NCBI GenBank assembly: GCA_963170185.1
Contig: CAUJGS010000026.1
Location: forward strand, 1 to 42,051
Origin: Bdellovibrionota bacterium
Lineage (GTDB): Bacteria; Bdellovibrionota; Bdellovibrionia; Bdellovibrionales; JAMPXM01
Length of the DNA: 42,051 nt
Direction of reading: 5' to 3'
How positions within the stretch are numbered: position 1 is the first letter of the stretch; every line of letters starts with the position of its first letter. Below, piece after piece: positions 32,750-41,954 of this stretch. The position numbers and the translations under genes were made by a program. The notes below the pieces were generated by a model. That model had not been told where the DNA came from. It saw nothing but the letters and a program-made list of their open reading frames with translations, and searched no databases.

Positions 32750-33612
32750 TTGTTCATTCCAAAGACGTTGTAAAACATGTTGATGAAGCTCGTAAGGAAG
32801 AAGTCACTGGCGATCACCATGACCATCGAAAGCACGACTCCGCGATTGGTCGCAGCCCCCACGCCTTCCGCTCCGCCCTTGGTATAGAAACCGCGATGTG
32901 TGCAGATCACGGCGAAGAAAAGACCGAAGACCGCTGCCTTGAAAAGACCTTCGTTGATATGAAACGGTTCAAGCCAAAGATACGTGCGATCAAAAAACGC
33001 CGCCTCGTCCATTTCCAAGAGCTTGATACAGATCAACCAACAACCAAACATCGCCGCGAAATCGAAGATGCCGGTCAGCAGAGGCATGACGATCACGGCC
33101 GCCATCAGGCGCGGACTCACCAAGTACTGCATCGGGTTCACGCCCATGACTTCCAGCGCGTCGATCTGCTCGGTCACACGCATGCTGCCAAGTCTCGCCG
33201 TCATCGCTCCGCCGGCGCGAGCCGCGACGATCAGTCCCGTCAACACCGGGCCTAGTTCGCGCATGACTCCCATACCAACCGTCGGACCGACAAGCGATGT
33301 CGCATTGACGAGTTTAAAGCCGAGATAGATTTGGTACGCCAGCGCGATCCCGGTAAAAAAACCGGACATCAAAATGATACCGACCGATTTGTTACCGATG
33401 AATTCCATATGAGTGACAAGCTCGGACCAGCGATAAGGCCTCGTGAAAAACAGTCGATAGCCGTGAATTCCGAAACGCGCGAGAGCACCGACTTCGAGAA
33501 CGAAGGAACGAAACTTCATCGCCAGCCAGATAAAAAATCCGTCGAAGGCGCGGTTGAATTTATCGCGCGCGATCATGTACCGTGCGCCAAAAGAAGCCGA
33601 CTCTCTACTCAC
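32740..33612 (-). CDS. mlaE: Mla-type lipid transport permease
   Basis: A 290-residue MlaE-family permease with five to six helices and the family block VMRELGPVLTGLIVAARAGG followed by MRVTEQIDALEVMGVNP. It has an N-terminal amphipathic extension of about 45 residues. The permease forms a dimer under the MlaD ring and moves phospholipid. The start is uncertain: GTG at 33612, 5 bases after alr, has no ribosome site, and an ATG at 33576 lies twelve codons later. The stop overlaps mlaF. Location next to alr suggests co-expression of peptidoglycan and outer-membrane maintenance genes. Confidence 0.93.
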   Translation of the reverse strand: MSRESASFGARYMIARDKFNRAFDGFFIWLAMKFRSFVLEVGALARFGIHGYRLFFTRPYRWSELVTHMEFIGNKSVGIILMSGFFTGIALAYQIYLGFKLVNATSLVGPTVGMGVMRELGPVLTGLIVAARAGGAMTARLGSMRVTEQIDALEVMGVNPMQYLVSPRLMAAVIVMPLLTGIFDFAAMFGCWLICIKLLEMDEAAFFDRTYLWLEPFHINEGLFKAAVFGLFFAVICTHRGFYTKGGAEGVGAATNRGVVLSMVMVIASDFFLTSFINMFYNVFGMNNWK

Positions 33613-33617
33613 GAGAG

Positions 33618-34811
33618 CTAGAATACGCTAGCTGACTGCGGGTCGTCATTATAAAGCCTTGGGACCCTCTCACTCAGGCTAGTTAGAATCTCATAGGGAA
33701 TCGAGCCTAGCCGATCCGCCAGTTCCTGAGCTGTGATTTTATCGTTTTGCATCTCTCCCAAGAGCACGACCACATCACCGACCTTCGCCTGAGAACCAAA
33801 ATCCGTGAGATCCACCATAAAGTAATCCATACAAATAGTGCCCACGATCGGAGCACGTCGACCGTGAATCAAGACACTCGCTCCGCCTAGACCACGATGA
33901 TAACCGTCTGCATAGCCAATCGGAACGACGCCGACTTTTGAATCTCGCGACGACTGCCAGTGACCGCCGTAGCTCACGCGCGCGCCCTGACGTACGTCTT
34001 GGATATGAACGATGCGACTCTCAAGTCGAAGCACTGGTTCCAATGAGAACACGTCTTTCTCCGGAGACGATTCAGTTGGAAGCTCGATCCCGTAAAGCGC
34101 AATTCCCGGTCGAATGCCAAACTCCGTTCGTCCAAGCAGATAAAGTTCACGTGCCGTCGCGGAGTTTGCGATGTGCTGAACAAAGTCGCGAGCGCCAAGT
34201 CGTTTGCAATCATTCACGCAAGCTTCAAACGTTCTCAGCTGTTCTTCGGCAGTACTCCCCTTGGCACTCAATGTTTCGCCGCTGGCGAAGTGAGTCGCGA
34301 TCCCGGCGAGTTTTAGTTTCGGATCGGCAAGAATCTCTTTTGCCGCCGTAAGCGCCAGCTTCGGCTCAAGCCCCAGACGGTTCATACCTGTGTTGATCTT
34401 AAGGTGAACTGAAAACGGCTCGGTTAGCGCCCGAGTCTCGACCTCTTCCGAGAGAATCTGAACCTCGTCCAAGGAGCTGATCACCGGCGTGATCGCATTT
34501 TCAACCAAAACCTTGGCACCTCGTCGATCAAACATCCCGAAGTGCAAAATGCCTTGAGCATCTCCGTCTTCGCGAAGGTGCAACGCCTCTTCAATAAGTC
34601 CGACACCAAGGTGAGACACTCCTGCTTCCCGCAGTTTCTTGGCGACAGCGAGGTCCCCATGCCCGTAGGCGTTGGCTTTGACCATCGGACAGAAGAACGC
34701 CGGTTTACCTAGTGCCTGAAAAAGGTTTCTCGCGTTGCGCGCCAGTTTTCCCAAATCCACGACGGCAACCGTCGGTCGATGAAGAGACTGTCTTTGGAAA
34801 ATCGTTTTCAT
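33618..34811 (-). CDS. alr: Alanine racemase
   Basis: A 397-residue PLP enzyme that makes D-alanine for peptidoglycan. The PLP lysine is in MVKANAYGHG (about residue 45), the second catalytic base is the Tyr of VSYGGHW, and other family motifs are LKINTGMNRLG, ALYGI and GTICMDYFMVD. Its length is a little above E. coli Alr (359). The ATG at 34811 is preferred (AGAG upstream); a TTG at 34829 that overlaps the upstream stop is possible but has no ribosome site. It lies between a degenerate signalling pair and mlaEFD in one apparent operon. Confidence 0.94.
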   Translation of the reverse strand: MKTIFQRQSLHRPTVAVVDLGKLARNARNLFQALGKPAFFCPMVKANAYGHGDLAVAKKLREAGVSHLGVGLIEEALHLREDGDAQGILHFGMFDRRGAKVLVENAITPVISSLDEVQILSEEVETRALTEPFSVHLKINTGMNRLGLEPKLALTAAKEILADPKLKLAGIATHFASGETLSAKGSTAEEQLRTFEACVNDCKRLGARDFVQHIANSATARELYLLGRTEFGIRPGIALYGIELPTESSPEKDVFSLEPVLRLESRIVHIQDVRQGARVSYGGHWQSSRDSKVGVVPIGYADGYHRGLGGASVLIHGRRAPIVGTICMDYFMVDLTDFGSQAKVGDVVVLLGEMQNDKITAQELADRLGSIPYEILTSLSERVPRLYNDDPQSASVF

Positions 34812-34825
34812 CCGCAACTCTGAAA

Positions 34826-36409
34826 TCAAATCACCGGTTCAAAATCCGGCAAAAAGCCGGGAGGTACCTCGTGCACCATCACTCGAACGCCGTTTCCCGC
34901 GCCGCCGCTGCCCGCATCGGCCAAACCGGACCACGCCGCTGTGAGCGCATCTTCCATGGCCTGCATCAAGCCGTCGGCATCGCGACTTAGGCGTGGATAC
35001 TCGCCGACACCCGACCTTGCGCGCAAGCGCGAAATCGCAGCTTGCTCAAGAGCCGGCAACTGCAAACGCTCAATCAAACGACACATTCGATCGATCACCC
35101 CGACGGCTTCCGCAAATGGCGTGTGTGGCATCAGCACGATAAAACGATGTCGATCCACACGCGCGACGATGTCTGTTCCCCGCAAAGCACGACGTAGAGT
35201 TTGTCCGGCAACTTTCATAACGGCTTCGTGAGCCGTTCCCAACTTGGCCTCCAACTGATTCATGGAGTCGCTCGAGTTTTCTTCGCCGACCTCGATCGCG
35301 GCCGCCGAGAGCGGATGCCGCAAACGCCGCGCTCTCACGCACTCATATTCCAGACTCTCACGCAGCGACTTTTTATTGGGAAGCCCCGTTCCCCGATCAA
35401 TTCGCTCCAGAGCATGGCGATCGCGCAACGCCTGCAAACGCCCCCAGGTCAGATCAAAAAGAAAAGCCACCGCCTCAAACTCGGCTTGTCCCGCCGGCGG
35501 CACGGCCTGACCCAGCAAAACAAAAAGCCCGGTCGGATCCTCAGGAGTCCCATGCAAAACCGCCGTGAAATCTTCAAAGCGAAACACATCGCGCACGAAC
35601 TCTTTAAGGGGTTGAATCTTTGAGAGATCTTTTAAACTCGACGTCTGGAGCACCGGGAACCCCAGACCACGCAAATGGGAATCCGTGAGACCTTCGAGAT
35701 GTTGGACGACGAAAGAGTTTCGAATGGAAAGCCAACGCAAGTACACGACCGGTCGACCTTCAATGATTTTTGAAAACGCCGAAGTCGCCGTTCCAATTAC
35801 GGCTTCCAGATCGCGAACTTTCGCGAACTCCTGAACGGCCTCTTGCAGACGATTGCGCACGAGGCTTGGATCCATTTGATCCTTCGGCGCCACGGATTCA
35901 AACTGCGAACGCCAATGCTCGGTCTCAAACTGAAAATACAACCTTCGACACGCGCGATCCATGGCAAGTCCCAAAGCCTCAAGCGCCTGTTCGCGCCGCT
36001 CAAGCGACGGAGACCATAGGATATCCCATATCGGAGCTCGCTCCTCGAGAGCCTTCGAGAGATGCCTTGCCTCCGAAAGCAACTCCGCGGCCGAGGCGTC
36101 TTCGGTGTCCTCGACAAGAAGAATCAACTGGATCTCACGGCTGACCGCGCGCAGCTTCAAGGCGGTTTCTTTCGCCTCACGCAATGTTTCTTCGCGATTC
36201 GCACCATCAAGCGCAATCACGGCGATGTGTGGCGGTTGCGCATCGGCAAAACTCGCCGCCGACGCCGGGGCCGCCGCGATTTGCACAGCACCAAACCCCA
36301 ACTCCGTCATGAAGTCGAGCAAGCGCTCACGACGCCGGTCCTGACGATCGACGACGAGCACCTGGAACGCTCTTCTACGCTGTTCGGCCTTTTGGCTTTC
36401 TGTGCTCAC
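34826..36409 (-). CDS. Degenerate REC-GAF-GGDEF protein, putative c-di-GMP effector
   Basis: A 527-residue cytoplasmic protein. Residues about 15-125 look like a receiver domain (FQVLVVDRQD) that lacks the second acidic-pocket aspartate (VDR instead of VDD) and the conserved Lys. Residues about 185-325 resemble a GAF domain. Residues about 335-490 are a GGDEF-fold domain (RGTGLPNKKSLRESL), but the active-site loop is DRHRF (419-423) in place of GGDEF, so cyclase activity is not expected. The inhibitory-site motif RxxD is kept (RGTD, 410-413) exactly five residues before the loop. Proteins with this combination act as c-di-GMP receptors in several bacteria. It starts 13 bases after the histidine-kinase-like gene. 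Binding is inference. Confidence 0.82.
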   Translation of the reverse strand: MSTESQKAEQRRRAFQVLVVDRQDRRRERLLDFMTELGFGAVQIAAAPASAASFADAQPPHIAVIALDGANREETLREAKETALKLRAVSREIQLILLVEDTEDASAAELLSEARHLSKALEERAPIWDILWSPSLERREQALEALGLAMDRACRRLYFQFETEHWRSQFESVAPKDQMDPSLVRNRLQEAVQEFAKVRDLEAVIGTATSAFSKIIEGRPVVYLRWLSIRNSFVVQHLEGLTDSHLRGLGFPVLQTSSLKDLSKIQPLKEFVRDVFRFEDFTAVLHGTPEDPTGLFVLLGQAVPPAGQAEFEAVAFLFDLTWGRLQALRDRHALERIDRGTGLPNKKSLRESLEYECVRARRLRHPLSAAAIEVGEENSSDSMNQLEAKLGTAHEAVMKVAGQTLRRALRGTDIVARVDRHRFIVLMPHTPFAEAVGVIDRMCRLIERLQLPALEQAAISRLRARSGVGEYPRLSRDADGLMQAMEDALTAAWSGLADAGSGGAGNGVRVMVHEVPPGFLPDFEPVI

Positions 36410-36422
36410 GTCAGAGCTCTCC

Positions 36423-38810
36423 CTACTCGCGTTTGACTGGACGGATCACGATCTCGGTCGGTTCTTGAGAACGAGCGATTGCGGTCTCGCTCAGTTTATC
36501 GGGAACATTTAAAGACGGAGTTTTGGCATCAAACGACCAGCGGTCGTCATCGTCATCGTCACCCGGCAGTGGTGCCGGCGGCAGATCACGAACCTCGGAT
36601 TCCGAAAGCGGGCCTTTGCCACCTAAAACCGCCTGACCTTCGCGGCCAAAATCCACGCCCGTTCCGACAAGACTCATAGCCGAAACACTTGCCGTGGCCT
36701 CTTTTCGTTCGTCGCGCTCGGCGGCCTCTGCTTTGGCTTGCGCGGCCGCTTTTGCTTCTTCCGCCGCCGATTCCTCGGCCAGGCGTTTTGCTTCGCGCTC
36801 CGCTTCGCGCACCTTCTGCATGGACTTTTCAAAGTCGCGACGCTCGATCGCGCTGACCGGCCAACGCATAACGACCGTCGTGCCCTCGCCTGGCGAACTC
36901 ACAAGCTCCACACTTCCGCCGGAAGCCTGGACGATTGTGCGAACGAAACTAAGTCCGAGGCCTTTTGCCTCGGGGCTATCGAATTCACGCATGAACGGCT
37001 CAAACGCTTGGCTTCTCACATCACGAGTCATTCCGATTCCATTGTCGGAGATCGAAAGCATCACCGACTCGCCCTTGTCCTCAAGACGAAGCTTAATGGT
37101 TTTGCCGCTTCTTCCCTGAAGAGCTCGTCTCGCGTTCTCAAAAACTTCGCTGACCGCTTGCTTGGTGAACTCATCGCGACCCGCGACCCGCGGCACGTGA
37201 TCCAACCTCACATCAAACACGACACCTTCGGACTCCAAACGCGATTTCTGCTGTTCCGTAATTTCACTCAGCGTCGTCTTCAAGTCTTGTCGATCGCTGT
37301 CTTGATGGAGGCCCGCGGTCGACGACAGTTTCGAAAGCGTGTCGATCAGATCCTTGGCTTGACGAAGATCACGATCCACACTCGCGATATGATCCGCCAT
37401 CTCTTGCATGAGCTCTGGATTGGGCTGATCGCCAGATTTCGACTTCAGCAGCTGAACGTGCGCAAGAGCGGCGAGCAACGGTTCGCGCATCGTGCGCTCC
37501 AGGCCCTCCACCATCTTTTGCACATACTCAGCCTTCTCTTTTGCCAACGCCGCGGTAAGAACCCGTTTGTCCTCGGTCGCCTTACCCGCGTATCCGACCG
37601 CCGCGTTGGGGTTGGGTCTCGTGATTTCCGCCGGTAAATCAATGTCGGTCCTGCCGTCCGGAGGAACGCCGACGCGAATAGCATTGGGTCGACCATAATC
37701 CTGCGGCACCAAATCACCTGCGATCATACGTGGCTCTGTCGCAACAGAAGCCGTCGACACTCTCGGAATCAAACGCCCGCCCCATGCGATCACCAAGACT
37801 AGCCCGACAATGAGAGCGAACACACCGGTCATGATCGCCGTTTGTCCAAAACCCTTCGACGAGACGCCGGTCACAACATCCGGAGTCGCCATCACGACAT
37901 ACAGATTCGCACGATCGACTTGCTCAAACGCCGAGAACACCGTCGTCCCCTGAGCATTGTTGTAACGAGTCGCACCGGCGGAGCTTCTCGCCGAAAAGAC
38001 TTCCTTCACACTGGGGTCGTCTTTCAAAAGCGCGCCGATCATCGCTTTGTTCGAATGCGAAGCCGCGTAACCGCGGCTATCGATCACAAACGCCGTCGAA
38101 GTCGAACCGATAAAGTCTTCCGTCGCGGCAAGAAGCGGATTGCGTCCGAAGAACCCCACGACCACGGCTTTCCCGCCGGTTCCGACTTGAACAGTTTGAT
38201 AGTCCGTTCCTTCCGGAAGACTAGCACTTCCCGGAGTCGTTCCACTTGGGGCGGCTTGAGTTTCAACGGCCACCGCCATCGACCAAAGTGGCCTTCCATT
38301 GGCATCCGACAAACGCTGCCAGTGAATGTCACCCTCGCGAATGCGGTCATAGGGGAGACTTCTTAGCAACGTGATCTCTTGCTCGTATGTCAGCATGTGC
38401 TGACCCGACTGCAGCGTCGTGTACAGCGGCCCTTTTTCCGTCCACTGCACGGTCCACTGTCCACCTTGCGAGGGAACCACCATCGCGACCAACGCGAAGT
38501 CGCCATACGCACGAGCGCGCCCAGGCCCCAACGTCGACCTCGTCGCCGCGAACTGAATCAAACGTGTTCGGTCTTGTTGCAGACGGCCTTGTACCACTCG
38601 TCTAAGAGGCGCCACCTGCTTGGCGTTGGCGTCCGCCATCAATTCGATCCGGTCATTCTTAAGAGAATCTTTGGTTTTAAAAACAATCCCGCCAACCGCG
38701 ATACAAACCGAAACAGCGACGATAATCGCCGCGACAATAAGAGGTTCTTTTGTCGAGGTCTTGGCGGAGAGCTGTGGGGCGTTAGGCTGCAAGCCGCTTG
38801 ATTCCGTCAT
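36423..38810 (-). CDS. Membrane histidine-kinase-like protein lacking the phospho-acceptor His
   Basis: A 795-residue protein with two membrane helices (about 24-44 and 323-343) around a Cache-like periplasmic domain (about 50-310). The cytoplasmic part has a dimerisation-like helical region (about 425-500) where the expected HELRTPL box reads RTMREPL, so the phospho-acceptor position is Arg439. The ATPase domain keeps its N-box (VSEVFENARRAL), G1 (DNGIGM) and G2 (KGLGLSFV) motifs. A charged coiled coil (about 660-715), a Pro-rich segment and a run of six Asp precede the C-terminus. It could be a pseudo-kinase that senses and passes conformational signals, or it may phosphorylate another site. 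The ATG at 38810 has GGGAG about 11 bases upstream. The downstream gene encodes a degenerate receiver/GGDEF protein. Confidence 0.82.
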   Translation of the reverse strand: MTESSGLQPNAPQLSAKTSTKEPLIVAAIIVAVSVCIAVGGIVFKTKDSLKNDRIELMADANAKQVAPLRRVVQGRLQQDRTRLIQFAATRSTLGPGRARAYGDFALVAMVVPSQGGQWTVQWTEKGPLYTTLQSGQHMLTYEQEITLLRSLPYDRIREGDIHWQRLSDANGRPLWSMAVAVETQAAPSGTTPGSASLPEGTDYQTVQVGTGGKAVVVGFFGRNPLLAATEDFIGSTSTAFVIDSRGYAASHSNKAMIGALLKDDPSVKEVFSARSSAGATRYNNAQGTTVFSAFEQVDRANLYVVMATPDVVTGVSSKGFGQTAIMTGVFALIVGLVLVIAWGGRLIPRVSTASVATEPRMIAGDLVPQDYGRPNAIRVGVPPDGRTDIDLPAEITRPNPNAAVGYAGKATEDKRVLTAALAKEKAEYVQKMVEGLERTMREPLLAALAHVQLLKSKSGDQPNPELMQEMADHIASVDRDLRQAKDLIDTLSKLSSTAGLHQDSDRQDLKTTLSEITEQQKSRLESEGVVFDVRLDHVPRVAGRDEFTKQAVSEVFENARRALQGRSGKTIKLRLEDKGESVMLSISDNGIGMTRDVRSQAFEPFMREFDSPEAKGLGLSFVRTIVQASGGSVELVSSPGEGTTVVMRWPVSAIERRDFEKSMQKVREAEREAKRLAEESAAEEAKAAAQAKAEAAERDERKEATASVSAMSLVGTGVDFGREGQAVLGGKGPLSESEVRDLPPAPLPGDDDDDDRWSFDAKTPSLNVPDKLSETAIARSQEPTEIVIRPVKRE

Positions 38811-38982
38811 GTATGATTTAACTCCCGGGAATGATTCTCCTTTTAGAGTCTAGTTTCACCTTCTACGGGGCGGCAAGACGAGCGTCGAGTTCACGTCTTT
38901 CGAAAGCGAGGTTCAGGACCTCTGTCGAGGAAGAGTCCTCACCTAAGAGCGTTGCTTAAGCTTTAGAAGGCCGCTAGAACCG
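38811..38982. other. 172-base divergent promoter region
   Basis: Lies between the divergent pseudo-kinase operon and nadB. It contains a SmaI-like palindrome CCCGGG near 38824 and a potential imperfect hairpin around 38915-38939 (AGGACCTC with GAGTCCT). No convincing promoter hexamers or NiaR/NadR-type site were recognised. Confidence 0.45.
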
Positions 38983-40737
38983 ATGGCCATGAAACCCACG
39001 TCGACGACGTCCGCACAAACACAACCGGCCGGCGCAAAAGCACCCAACCTCGACCAACGTCCTAATCGGTCGTGCGACTTTCTCGTTCTCGGCTCGGGCC
39101 TCGCGGGTCTCGCCTTTGCGCTCAAGGTCGCCGAGCACGGGCGCGTGATCATTCTCTCGAAAGCTCAAGCCCCACAAACCAACACCTCGATGGCTCAGGG
39201 TGGAATCGCGGCCGTCATGGGAGACGACGACAGTTTCGACTCACATATCCGCGACACCCTGGTGGCCGGCGCCGGGCTCTGCAAAGAATCGGCGGTGCGA
39301 ATCGTCGTCGAATCCGCTCCGACCGTCGTGCGCGAACTGATCGACTGGGGCGTGAAGTTTGACATAACCGGGGCGGAAGGAAAAATCGATCTCACCCGCG
39401 AAGGTGGCCATAGCCATCGCCGCATTCTTCATGTGCAAGATCACACCGGTGAAGATATTCACAAAAGCCTCCTCGCCCTCGTTCGCAAACATCCCCACAT
39501 CGAAATTCTCGAAGAACACTTCGCGATCGATCTCTTGCTTGATAGCGAAACCGAAGCTTCGACAAAAACCGCAGGCGCGAAGCGAGTTATCGGTGCCCAC
39601 GTTTTTGACCGACCAAACTGGCGCGATTTCGAAATCACGGCGCGGTTTACGATGCTGGCAACGGGCGGCGCCGGGAAAACCTACCTCTACACGTCAAACT
39701 GGTCGGGAGCCACCGGCGACGGAATCGCGATGGCTTGGCGAGCCGGTGCGCGCGTCGCGAACATGGAGTTCATGCAATTTCACCCGACCTGTCTCTATCA
39801 CCCGGAGGCGCGAAACTTTTTGATCACCGAGGCGATTCGCGGCGAAGGGGGCGAACTTGTCGATCGCTCTGGCGAAGCTTTTGCCAAGCGCTATCATGAG
39901 CTCGGCTCGCTTGCCCCTCGCGACATCGTCGCGCGTTCGATTGATGCGGAGATGAAAAAAACCGGCGCCAATTGCATGTATCTCGATATCTCGCATCGCC
40001 CGGCCGAATATCTTCGCGAACGCTTCCCCGTGGTCTACAAAAAGTGCCTGGAACTTGGAATCGACCTCACCAAAGAGCCGATCCCCATCGTACCGGCCGC
40101 GCACTATCTTTGTGGCGGAGTTATCACCAATGAAAACGCCCGCACGGATCTCGAGGGCCTTTATGCCGCTGGCGAAACGGCCTGTACGGGACTTCACGGC
40201 GCCAATCGCTTGGCCTCGAATTCACTGCTTGAGTGTCTCGTTTTCGCCGATCGCGCCGCCAAAGATGTGATTCGACTTCTTCCAAATAGCTCACTTGCGC
40301 AAACGACTCGCTCGTCGACAGCCGTTCGTCCGTCTGCGTCGGTCTTTACCGCAACGGCTTCGACTTTTTCTTCCTCTGGCGCTCAGGACGAAGAGCAAGT
40401 CGCGATCACTCATATGTGGGAAGAAATTCGCCGCCTGATGTGGAACTACGTTGGAATCGTGCGATCGAATCGACGTCTCGAGGCCGCGCGCGCGCGACTC
40501 AAAGTCATCTTGGATGAGATCGAGCGCGATCATGCTGGAAAACTTCATCCGGACGCCATCGAGCTACGCAACATCGCAACGGTGGCGGACCTCACCGTTC
40601 GCTGTGCGCAAGCGCGCAAAGAGTCTCGCGGTATCCACTACAACCTCGACTACCCCAGCGGCTCGCAACCCGAGGACGCCGCAAAAGCAACAGCGGCCCA
40701 CGGGGTGGCCCAAGACACCGTCTTGATTCCGCGCTAA
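38983..40737 (+). CDS. nadB: L-aspartate oxidase
   Basis: A 584-residue flavoenzyme that oxidises aspartate to iminoaspartate, the first step of bacterial NAD synthesis. The FAD-binding dinucleotide motif is LGSGLAGLAFAL (about 36-47). Other family motifs are MAQGGIAAVMG, REGGHSHRRILH (substrate-site His/Arg), QFHPTC, NFLITEAIRGEGG and GLHGANRLASNSLLE. The C-terminal helical domain ends with KESRGIHYNLDYP. Compared with E. coli (540) it has an N-terminal extension of about 28 residues and a Ser/Thr-rich insert (about 430-470) between the FAD and helical domains. nadA and nadC are not nearby. ATGs at 38983 and 38989 are equally possible starts. The stop overlaps the stop of the convergent permease gene by 3 bases. 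Confidence 0.95.
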   Translation: MAMKPTSTTSAQTQPAGAKAPNLDQRPNRSCDFLVLGSGLAGLAFALKVAEHGRVIILSKAQAPQTNTSMAQGGIAAVMGDDDSFDSHIRDTLVAGAGLCKESAVRIVVESAPTVVRELIDWGVKFDITGAEGKIDLTREGGHSHRRILHVQDHTGEDIHKSLLALVRKHPHIEILEEHFAIDLLLDSETEASTKTAGAKRVIGAHVFDRPNWRDFEITARFTMLATGGAGKTYLYTSNWSGATGDGIAMAWRAGARVANMEFMQFHPTCLYHPEARNFLITEAIRGEGGELVDRSGEAFAKRYHELGSLAPRDIVARSIDAEMKKTGANCMYLDISHRPAEYLRERFPVVYKKCLELGIDLTKEPIPIVPAAHYLCGGVITNENARTDLEGLYAAGETACTGLHGANRLASNSLLECLVFADRAAKDVIRLLPNSSLAQTTRSSTAVRPSASVFTATASTFSSSGAQDEEQVAITHMWEEIRRLMWNYVGIVRSNRRLEAARARLKVILDEIERDHAGKLHPDAIELRNIATVADLTVRCAQARKESRGIHYNLDYPSGSQPEDAAKATAAHGVAQDTVLIPR

Positions 40738-41954
40738 AGATTCTGGCGCAAGAGCGCGGGAATCGGTGTCTTCACCAGACGGTTGATCGGCACGACGGAC
40801 GCAATCACAGTCGCAAGCGCCGGCAGCACAAGCGCCTGAAGATAGTGTGTTGGCAAAATCTCCAGGAAGATCAAAAATGAACGTGTGATTCCAGGGCCTG
40901 GCGGAAGCGGCACCCCGCGAGCCAATACCGTGTGCTGAATCACGACGGCCAACACGATACCAAACGCTCCTCCCAAAAGCCCGAGCAACGCGCTTTCGAT
41001 AAAAAGTATCGAGAACACCCGCGACCGAGCTTCTCCATTGGCTCTCAACGCCCCGATCTCACCAGAGCGCTCGATCAACCCCGTGGCGATCGTGTTAAAG
41101 ATGCCAAGACCCACGATAACGAGCATGATCAGGCGAATGAACGCGAACTGCGAGTTCAAAAAGTTCACCGCGTTTCCGTAGTAGATCTTGTCGAGGTCAT
41201 CAAACGAACGAGCTTCCGCCTGCGGAATAGCCGCCTCGATCGCACGATCCACCTGAGGCCAGACCTCCATGCCTTCGGTTTCTAAAGAAAACTTCTCGAC
41301 ACGAGTCGTATCAAGTAGCGCCTGAGCGGGCCCAAGCTGCGTTCGAAAGAATGTGCTGTCGAACTCATTCGAACCGGTGTGAAAGATCCCGCTCACGGTA
41401 AGCTCAAGCCCGTTCATCTGTCCGTTGACGGTCTGACCAAGTACTGTGATCGAATCACCCGGCTTCGCATTCAATGAGGCCGCAAGCCCTTTACCCAAAA
41501 TGATAGCGCTTGCTGGGTCAGCCGCTTCGGCCAAATCGGTCCCTTCCACGAAGTTCATGGAAGAAAAGAACTTCGCCTCTCTTTCAGCGATCACGCCCTC
41601 ACCACGACCAGCCAATGTGATCCCACCTCGGGTCAAAAAGGCATAAAAGGTCACGCGCGGAAACACCGTCTTCACGCCAGGCACTTTTGCTATCGTCGCT
41701 TCAAGCTGCTCCGCATTTTCAAACCAGTCGCGCCAAGGTTCTTCCGACTTTTTCTCGAGATATCCACGTGGAAACACCTCGCCATGCCCATAGCGCACAC
41801 GAATGGTGTTCTCGCGATAGGACTTAAAAATCCCTTCGTTGAATCCCTGGAAAATCAAAATTCCGGCGGCGCCAAACGCGACGGTAAAAAGACTCGCGGC
41901 TGTGCGACGTCGATTACGAAAGAGATTTCGCCACGCGATTTTAAACAGCATCAT
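40734..41954 (-). CDS. LolC/MacB-type ABC transporter permease
   Basis: A 406-residue FtsX-superfamily permease. Helix 1 (about 15-38) is followed by a large periplasmic domain (about 45-270) and three C-terminal helices (about 275-300, 325-350 and 370-395). The N-terminal cytoplasmic motif FKIAWRNLFRNRRRT is typical. Family members carry lipoproteins out of the inner membrane (LolCE) or act as mechanotransmitters (MacB). The ATG at 41954 has GGAGGTG upstream and overlaps the stop of the upstream ATPase gene (ATGA). There is only a single permease here and the outer-membrane partner is not in view, so the substrate is open. Its stop overlaps that of nadB. Confidence 0.9.
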   Translation of the reverse strand: MMLFKIAWRNLFRNRRRTAASLFTVAFGAAGILIFQGFNEGIFKSYRENTIRVRYGHGEVFPRGYLEKKSEEPWRDWFENAEQLEATIAKVPGVKTVFPRVTFYAFLTRGGITLAGRGEGVIAEREAKFFSSMNFVEGTDLAEAADPASAIILGKGLAASLNAKPGDSITVLGQTVNGQMNGLELTVSGIFHTGSNEFDSTFFRTQLGPAQALLDTTRVEKFSLETEGMEVWPQVDRAIEAAIPQAEARSFDDLDKIYYGNAVNFLNSQFAFIRLIMLVIVGLGIFNTIATGLIERSGEIGALRANGEARSRVFSILFIESALLGLLGGAFGIVLAVVIQHTVLARGVPLPPGPGITRSFLIFLEILPTHYLQALVLPALATVIASVVPINRLVKTPIPALLRQNL

